Source of the DNA: Cryptomeria japonica
Taxonomy: Eukaryota; Streptophyta; Pinopsida; Cupressales; Cupressaceae
Assembly: GCF_030272615.1 (NCBI RefSeq)
Contig: NC_081413.1
Location: 165,908,580 to 165,972,579 of the forward strand
DNA: 64,000 nucleotides
Direction of reading: 5' to 3'
A model generated the notes under the pieces. It was not told the DNA's origin, did no database searches, and worked only from the letters and a program-made list of their open reading frames with translations. A program made the position numbers and the translations under genes. Positions 57,837 to 64,000 of this stretch are shown here, in pieces. The first letter of the stretch is position 1. Each line of letters opens with the position of its first letter.

Positions 57837-58767
57837 AAAGTCAATGATGGCCTCATCGTTTTGGAAGAAGTCAAGACATGGGGGATTTCGGTTGGTTCCA
57901 TTCGATGAGTTTAGGGTGAATAATGGGCATTACTTTATCAATTAGGTTAAGTGTGTTAGATGTATCAGAGAGGGTTAAGACGTTGTGGTGAAGGTCATTA
58001 ATGGTACTCTCCCTATCAGAATTAGGCGTAGGATGAGATGTAGGGTCGGTGGAAGATGTTTCTAGCTCAGGAACCCAAGAGGTCTTTATTTGTGCTTCTC
58101 CGTAAACAGGGATGTCTTTGCGTGGTGGAGGTAGTGATGTGTCTTCCTCATATGAAGTGTTAAGCTGTACAAAATCAAATTCCCACTCATGTGAGTCGGT
58201 CTCTGAGTCACTTTCCAGCATCCGATTACTATACCATACTGGGATGTCCTTTGAGTTAAATACTACAGGTGTGATTGGTTGATGTACCTTTGTAGTGATC
58301 GGCGTTGCAGGAAGGTCAATGGGGATTAAAGAATCCAATATGGGGAATATCGATAGTGTTGACTCAGTTGCTTCTGCTGGTACTGCTGGTGCCATAGATG
58401 CTGCTGCGGGTTCCGATACAGTTGTTGCTGCTAATGGTACTATTGATGTGATGACTGTTGTGGATGGGATTACTGGTTCAATTGGTGGGATGATTGGCAT
58501 TGTAGACAGTGGTGTTAGGATTTTGAGCCTCGGTGGGGCAGTTGTGATGGTGTTTGATGCTACTTTGATAATGAAAGGTGTCCTTCTGGCAGTAGGTTGA
58601 CATAATGGTTTGCTGGGTTTTCCTTTGAATTTGAGTTTAGGAAAGATCTCTTTTTCAAAGCCTAGGCCTATATTACCTTTGGGCTTTAATTCCGATAGTA
58701 GAGGTTCATGTCGTCCTTGTTTGCAATATCCCAAAGCACTCTGACCATCATACCCCATTCTTTGCAT
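57837..58767 (-). pseudogene. Gyp-C protease-RT linker with G-patch-like motif
   Basis: Open for 298 codons (58767-57871). It starts with a G-patch-like segment (RMGYDGQSALG, GRHEPL, GNIGLGFEKE), then a long Pro/Thr/Ala/Ile-rich low-complexity stretch (about 58580-58280) and an acidic Ser/Asp-rich part. G-patch motifs bind RNA in cellular proteins and are known in some plant gypsy polyproteins. Gyp-A has a matching motif near 8480. A frame change near 57890 separates it from RT. Confidence 0.75.
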
Positions 58768-58788
58768 AATGAGGAGACCTTTGCCATA

Positions 58789-59796
58789 CTAATCTGTAGG
58801 AAGCTTAACTTGCGGTATATCAGTGGTGATGGGATCTTTATAGATCCATTTCACTAAGTCCTCATCTTGGGTTTCTTCTTCTTGACTCTTTCCAAGGATG
58901 AAAGGCATTAAAGCAAATGCTGGCATGATTAATGGTTGCTGGAGTAACTGTTGTGGTTTACCATGTGTTCTAGGAGAAGTGGGAATTTGTCCCACACAAA
59001 AGAGTTGACTCAAGTTGTATTCCCTAGGACCTTCCTCTACTATTTTCATTTTAAGCTTTTCTTGCTTTGGTATAGTGGTGTTCGAACTGGCAAGAGAGGT
59101 GGGACTTATATATGATGTGGAGGAAATGGCTTCTCTATTGTTAGGAACGGTAATCTCTGGTTGATGGCTGATATTATGGCAATATGCAAAGAGATTTGCA
59201 TCACCTAGGATTGTGGTCTCTACACCGTTATGGGGGAACTTGATACATTGATGGTAGGTAGATGGAACGACTTGCATGGCATGTATCCAAGGTCTTCCTA
59301 ACAATAGATTGTATGGCAGAGGAAGGTCCAGAACTTGACAGATGATGTGTTTTACCGCAGGGCCTACTCGGATTGGTAGTACCACAACTCCTTTGGATGA
59401 ACGCTTCGCATCATCATATGATTTGATTGTGATCTTCTTGCGAGGATCCATTGATTCTATGGCATATCCCAATGCTGTGACCAACTATAGTGTACAAATA
59501 TTTAGGTTTGCTCCATTATCGATCAATACTCGCTTGATCCTATGCTGGTTGATAAAGCCTTCAATGTGTAGTGAAGCGTTATGAGGTTGCTGGAAGGAAG
59601 AGTTGTCACTTTCGGAAAAAGTGAGACAAGGTGATGACTTTAGACTTCCAACCATGGCTTGAAATTGGTTTGTATTCAGGTTTGCAGGGATTGACACCTC
59701 TTGGAGAGCTTGATCCAAGATTGTTTTATGAGATGGTGATAGGCGCAATAGCTCTAAAATGGATATAAGCGCAGGCGGTTTGTCTAATTGTTCCAC
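58789..59796 (-). pseudogene. Gyp-C aspartic protease
   Basis: One frame with a stop near 59485. A conserved pre-protease region (ISILELLRLSPSHK) leads to VLIDNGANLNIC at about 59530-59495. The active site reads D-N-G (59509-59520), where the family has D-S-G or D-T-G. LPYNLLLGRPWIHAM follows, typical of plant gypsy proteases. Same frame as gag and the linker, implying one precursor. Confidence 0.85.
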
Positions 59797-61572
59797 AAGA
59801 TTGTACTACTTTGGGATGGAGGTGGTGCCTTATGGAGTTTCTTTTATGGTGACCTTGCCACATCGTGTAACAACATTGCAATTAGAGTTGGGATTTTTGA
59901 TGGTTATAGTTGCAACTTGTTCACTGGCATCATACAGATGATTTACAGTGTAATTATATGCAACCTACGTATAATCTATGGTATCAGTGCCTCACTTGGA
60001 AGTGGAAGGACCCCTTTAATCTTGTGACGGAAGTGGATTTTTGAACATCAGATGATCATTGTTTGTTGTTTTTGGGTCATGTCCTTCGATTTCAATTTCA
60101 CTTCGGTCAATAAGATCCTGAATAAGATCTTTCAATCAGTGACAATTACTTGTCTTGTGTCCTCTCCCTTGGTGGAAATCACAGTGTTCAATATCTCGCC
60201 ACCATGCAGGTTTGACCTGAGGCTCATAGTTTGATGTTTTAGGTAAAGTGACCAAATTTTGAGAAAGGAGTTGTCGCAATACTGTTTCAATGGGTTCCCC
60301 TAAGGGAGTGTATGTTCATTTTTGTTTTTGCTGACGAGGTCTTGGTTCATCGTGAGATGTGATGTGACCTTGATTGGAAGGAACATTTGTGTTATTCTAA
60401 GGTGGAGGATTCTATCCTGCAAACCGAACCATAGGTTGTGCACTTTTTATAGTCCTGACATCCACAACCCCATCGTTGACGATATTCTTGTTTTTGTTCC
60501 AGAAGCTTGGTTTATCACTATTGAAGAGTGGGCAAGGACTATCCTTTGGTTCATTATATATTTTGATAAGTCCTTTCTTGATGAGTGCCCGTTCACATTT
60601 CAAACCCTTGGTGATCATATCATTAAAAGAGTCTATGTCTTTGACATCCAGGTGAAATTCCATTTCTTCGTTTAAGTTGGAAATGAATATTTCCACTAGT
60701 TCTCATTCAGGTAACTGAAGAGAACACCTACTAGACATTTGACACCATCGTTGCAGGAATACTGAGAATAGTTCAGCTGGTTTTTGTTTAGTGTTGCATA
60801 GATCAGCCATGGTGATGTCGCATTCAATGTTATGAGAGTAATGAGCGAGGAATTTCTGGATGAGTTCCTCAAATGTTCTAATGCCACCTGATAGTCGGGA
60901 AAACCATGATGTGGTTGTTCCTCCCAAGCTTTGGGGAAAAAGGTGCATTAGGTATATGTCTTCATATGCCATTTCGAGGCAAGCGGAATGAAATTCTCTG
61001 ACATGATCGTGAGGATCTCCCTTTCCTCTATATTTTTCAAATTTGGGTGTTTCGAATCCTCATGGAAAAGGTGGCATATAAAGATTCCTATCAAAAGGAT
61101 AGGGACAAATGTCATTGAGTGAGAATTGGTTAGTTTTGACACCACTATGAAGTTGTTGGGCGAGATTCTTGACTTGTTGCTGCAACATCTCCATTTCATT
61201 TGGAGGAGGAGGTGGTGGGTTACCTCGAGGAATGTTATATCTGATGGGAACTCTACCTCTTTCCTCTTCATGGTGACTTTGTTGTTCTAATGCTTGTCTT
61301 AATTGGGCAAGATCAAAGTCAGAGGGGAGTTTTGCTCCTTCTTGAGTGAGCTTTAAAAAGTGAGCATCCACATTGCTCCTGAGTATTTCATCAAAAAGTT
61401 TGTTAAAGAGAGGGTTATGTTGGGCCCTTTCTATTGTTGTAGGAGTGGGAGTTCTTGGGTTTTTATCATTTGCATTTCCTCCAAGTGCTTCTTGAAATTC
61501 ATTGAGATTTTCCTCTTCTTCTTCTTCCATTTCTATTTCTCGTTGCCTTGACTGTGATCGGGTTTGGGCCAT
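59797..61572 (-). pseudogene. Gyp-C gag, decayed by stops
   Basis: ATG at 61572 gives MAQTRSQSRQREIEMEEEEE, open for 170 codons. The gag domain (about 60972-60700) holds MHLFPQSLGG, WFSRLSGG and FLQRWCQM. The nucleocapsid finger near 60190-60140 is intact (CDFHQGRGHKTSNC; C-x2-H-x4-H-x4-C). The frame is uninterrupted by shifts, with stops near 61060, 60700, 60412 and several between 60400 and 59800. At least two (61060 and 60703) are TGA, consistent with CGA Arg codons. Start chosen because it opens the family N-terminus just after the leader. Confidence 0.88.
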
Positions 61573-64000
61573 TTTGTTTACAAGCTTTTATGGAAGTTGT
61601 GTGAAAATGATGATGAGTTTTTGATGAAATGAGAGATTGATGGGTGGTGAATTGTGTTGCATGTAGATCTCTAGCACTTTTAAGGTAGATGTAACTGAAA
61701 TTCCTTCTTTGAATTGCTTGTTTGTTTTTGATAAGGTTGGATGTGATAAGGTGTAGAGAAATCTGAGATGTGTTACAGATTTAACTACCTAGTAATGAGA
61801 GGATTCACTCATGAACTAGTTTTAACCTACGTAGATGTGTCTCTTAGGATGAGCTTATCCTAGATGTAGAAACAATCTAAAAAGTGATGTGATGTGTTTG
61901 ATTCAAGCAATACCTAAAAAGAGAACTTGGGACAAGAACCTCTTAATGTTTTGAGAGTTGGAAATGGATTGATGATGAAGTGATGATGTATGAGTAAGAT
62001 AATGGATGAAAATGTTTTTAACTTCAATAAAAGCTGTGTCACAAATGGGACAAACTCTACCTCTTCCCTTTCGAGTGTTGGTGGTATTTCTCGAGCTATG
62101 TTGTATGTGATACAAACATTTGGGAAAAAGTTGGGATTAATCTTACCTCCTTGGTTTTTGTGATAACTCAGAGCTCTATATTGCATAAAAGCTCTGCGGT
62201 TCAATGACTCTGAATCAAATTCATTTGTTTTGCCTTGAAGGTAGAGATGCATGTGATGCAGAAAAACTCTATGAGAGACAAAAATTTGTTTATTTATATA
62301 GAAGAATTTCCTCCTTTTGATCAAAGCCTTTGAGCTCAATGGTCTTCTTTTCAAGTTGATATTCTGATGATGCTTCTTCTTTCGCAAGATGTGAAGAATG
62401 GTCATAAAGTTTGATTCTTTGTTGTTTGCACTTTGTTTTTGATATTTTTGGTTGTTTTGAAAAATGTTTGGTTGGATGAGTACTTTGTTTTTGGAATTGA
62501 TTTTTTTGATTTTTCTTTGACAAGAAAACAAAGCAAGCACACAAACACAGGAATGTTGCCTCAAAGGCACAAATGAGTATGGGTCTAGATCAACCCAATC
62601 CTTGGACTTTTATATGACCCTTCCTTTAGATATATTTTAAGGTGTATTTCCAAAGCTTGAAGTCGGCTCAATTTGCACTTGGTCTTGACTAAAATGAAAA
62701 CACTTCAAACACTTTTTATTCCTAAGGTCAAATGGCCAGTTGTGATAAATTTAGCCCACATCTTGATATTTCTTCGACTTTGGTACTACATACCTTATGA
62801 ATCCCACCGTGGTACGTAAGGATGTGATATACTAAGTCTTGCACGAGCATAACAAATAGATGATCCCTATGATGGGGGAGTCACCACTTTTATCAAGCCA
62901 CCAGTGAATTTTCAAAAAGCTATGTTTCTACTCAAGGAAATATGTATGGTGAGTATCTTGGGAGCAAAACCATCTATGCTCTTGCACTAAATTATATCGC
63001 AAATATCCTCAATCAATAGAATGGGTGGGCTACTCCTTAAAGGTGTTTAGTCATGTTCGATGTTTTTGGACATAAGTTCATTTTGCAGTGACTCACTTAA
63101 GAGCCTTGTAACTAGTAGTGGGGCCCATTTGTCCTTTTGGCTAGTTACACTGTAGGAACAACTATACCCAAGGCTACATCTTTCACTCTCACCTAATTTT
63201 TATAGCGGCTCGAAGGATTTACTGCATGAGGTCATTCCCAAGAGTGATGTGTCTCTTGGCAGGCCTCTCTTAAAAAGTTTTTTTTTTTTTTTTGAGTGTT
63301 ACTAACACTTTTCTCTTGCACCTAGGACCATGAAAGCCAAGGGAGAGGATAGTGTGTGTTAGAAGTAGGACCACTCGACCAACTTTTTGCACAAGTGTGC
63401 CAAGCACGAAAACACTTGTTCTTTTTAACTTGTCATTGCAATGTGATCTAACTATTTGGAGATGTTGCTCTAACATTCATGGTGCTCTTTTTAACTTCAA
63501 ATGCAAAGGTTTGAGTAAACTAGAATTTTGAAAATCCTGGTCAACTGAACTTGAAGCACATATGCATGAAGAAAAATCGCTTTGCAAAAAGTTTTAAACA
63601 AGTTGATTGTATATTTTATGTGCACCAAAAATTGAAGTGTGGATTGTAAATTCTTTAGTTTGATGCAAAAAAATGGAATTGTTGATTTTAAGCACCAATT
63701 AAAGTGTGTTTCCTAACTTGCAAGAAAACAAATGTTGTTTTGTTCAGTTTTAATGCACCAAAGAAACAAGTGATCCTAACTGGAAAGCAAGGGAAAGTTT
63801 GTTTGTTCAAGTTTTAAAACACCAAAATAAAGTTTTTGATTTTTAAAAAGGTGAGTTTTTAAACCCGCACAAACAACAACCAGTTAGTAAAATCCATATC
63901 TAAGGGGGGCTTCCACAAGCCTAAAATTTTTCACTTTTTCGGTTACAAGGTCTTTTTAACAACGTTCTGTTACAATAGCGCTAGTCTGTGTTGGAACAAA
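61573..64000 (-). other. Gyp-C 5' leader (runs off window)
   Basis: At least 2.4 kb upstream of gag. 62756 (CCCACATCTTGATA) matches Gyp-A 12962. A run of about 18 T at 63274-63292 mirrors that of Gyp-A at 13713. An ORF of 218 codons (61914-62570, minus) is Lys/Asn/Phe/Ile-rich, unrecognised and probably chance; it spans a strong donor-like AG|GTAAGA (62141-62148). Near the end stands ACAATAGCGCTAG, matching the 49 kb repeats. No LTR edge is visible. Confidence 0.6.

Larger units (their letters stand above)
47051..64000 (-). mobile_element. Gyp-C: Tat-type Ty3/gypsy retrotransposon with antisense PMD gene
   Basis: Minus-strand element running off the right edge: 3' LTR (to 48453), polypurine tract, a 5.8 kb 3' region carrying an antisense PMD pseudogene, then integrase, aRNase H, RNase H, RT, linker, protease, gag (ATG at 61572) and leader to the window end. 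The 5' LTR is outside. It has the fewest frame changes of the three gypsy elements: gag-protease-linker share one frame, with shifts near 57890 and 57065. Confidence 0.92.

Noticed and set aside
58295-58600. Plus-strand 101-codon ORF rich in Gly/Val/Ala
   Set aside because: Antisense shadow of the Pro/Thr/Ala-rich linker of Gyp-C.
61914-62570. 218-codon minus ORF in the Gyp-C leader
   Set aside because: Low-complexity Lys/Asn/Ile/Phe composition, no family resemblance, absent from the homologous leaders, and crossed by a donor-like site. Retained only as a note in the leader entry.

Overview
The window is a gene-poor stretch of a large, repeat-rich plant genome, and almost all of it is LTR retrotransposons. 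The plant call rests on the lineages present: Ty1/copia elements with an initiator-Met-type primer site, Ty3/gypsy elements of the Tat type that carry a second RNase H, and a captured plant mobile domain (PMD) gene. Old, nested, mutation-riddled insertions with no host gene in 64 kb would fit a conifer or another large-genome seed plant, but the species cannot be fixed from sequence alone. No rRNA, tRNA, CRISPR array or intact cellular gene was found.

Layout from left to right. (1) 1 to about 4538: right part of a plus-strand copia element (Copia-A; integrase, RT, RNase H, 3' LTR). It abuts the integrase of (2) a minus-strand Tat-type gypsy element (Gyp-A, about 4542-15782; pol, gag, long leader with a duplicated small ORF, 5' LTR). 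(3) 15783-16562: a compound CA/TACA/TA microsatellite. (4) 16563-27988: a minus-strand copia element (Copia-B) with both LTRs, interrupted by a 4.3 kb solo gypsy LTR (18267-22600). (5) 27989-29735: anonymous AT-rich DNA, continuing at 42872 after removal of (6) a full-length minus-strand gypsy element, Gyp-B (29736-42866), with paired LTRs and a perfect 5-bp target duplication. (7) 42872-47050: anonymous DNA holding a 774-bp solo LTR (45252-46025) with a perfect target duplication. (8) About 47051 to beyond 64000: a third minus-strand gypsy element, Gyp-C, with 3' LTR, an antisense PMD pseudogene, pol, gag and leader; its 5' LTR lies outside the window.

How the parts relate: Gyp-A, -B and -C share one architecture (LTR, about 2 kb leader, gag with a CHHC finger, aspartic protease, Pro/Ser-rich linker with a G-patch-like motif in two of them, RT, RNase H, second RNase H, H2C2 integrase, long 3' non-coding region, polypurine tract, LTR). 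They therefore serve as alignment partners for each other, and comparing Gyp-B with Gyp-C brackets the PMD cargo. All coding regions carry stops or frameshifts, so none looks autonomous. Many stops have the form CAG to TAG or CGA to TGA, as expected from deamination of methylated cytosine.
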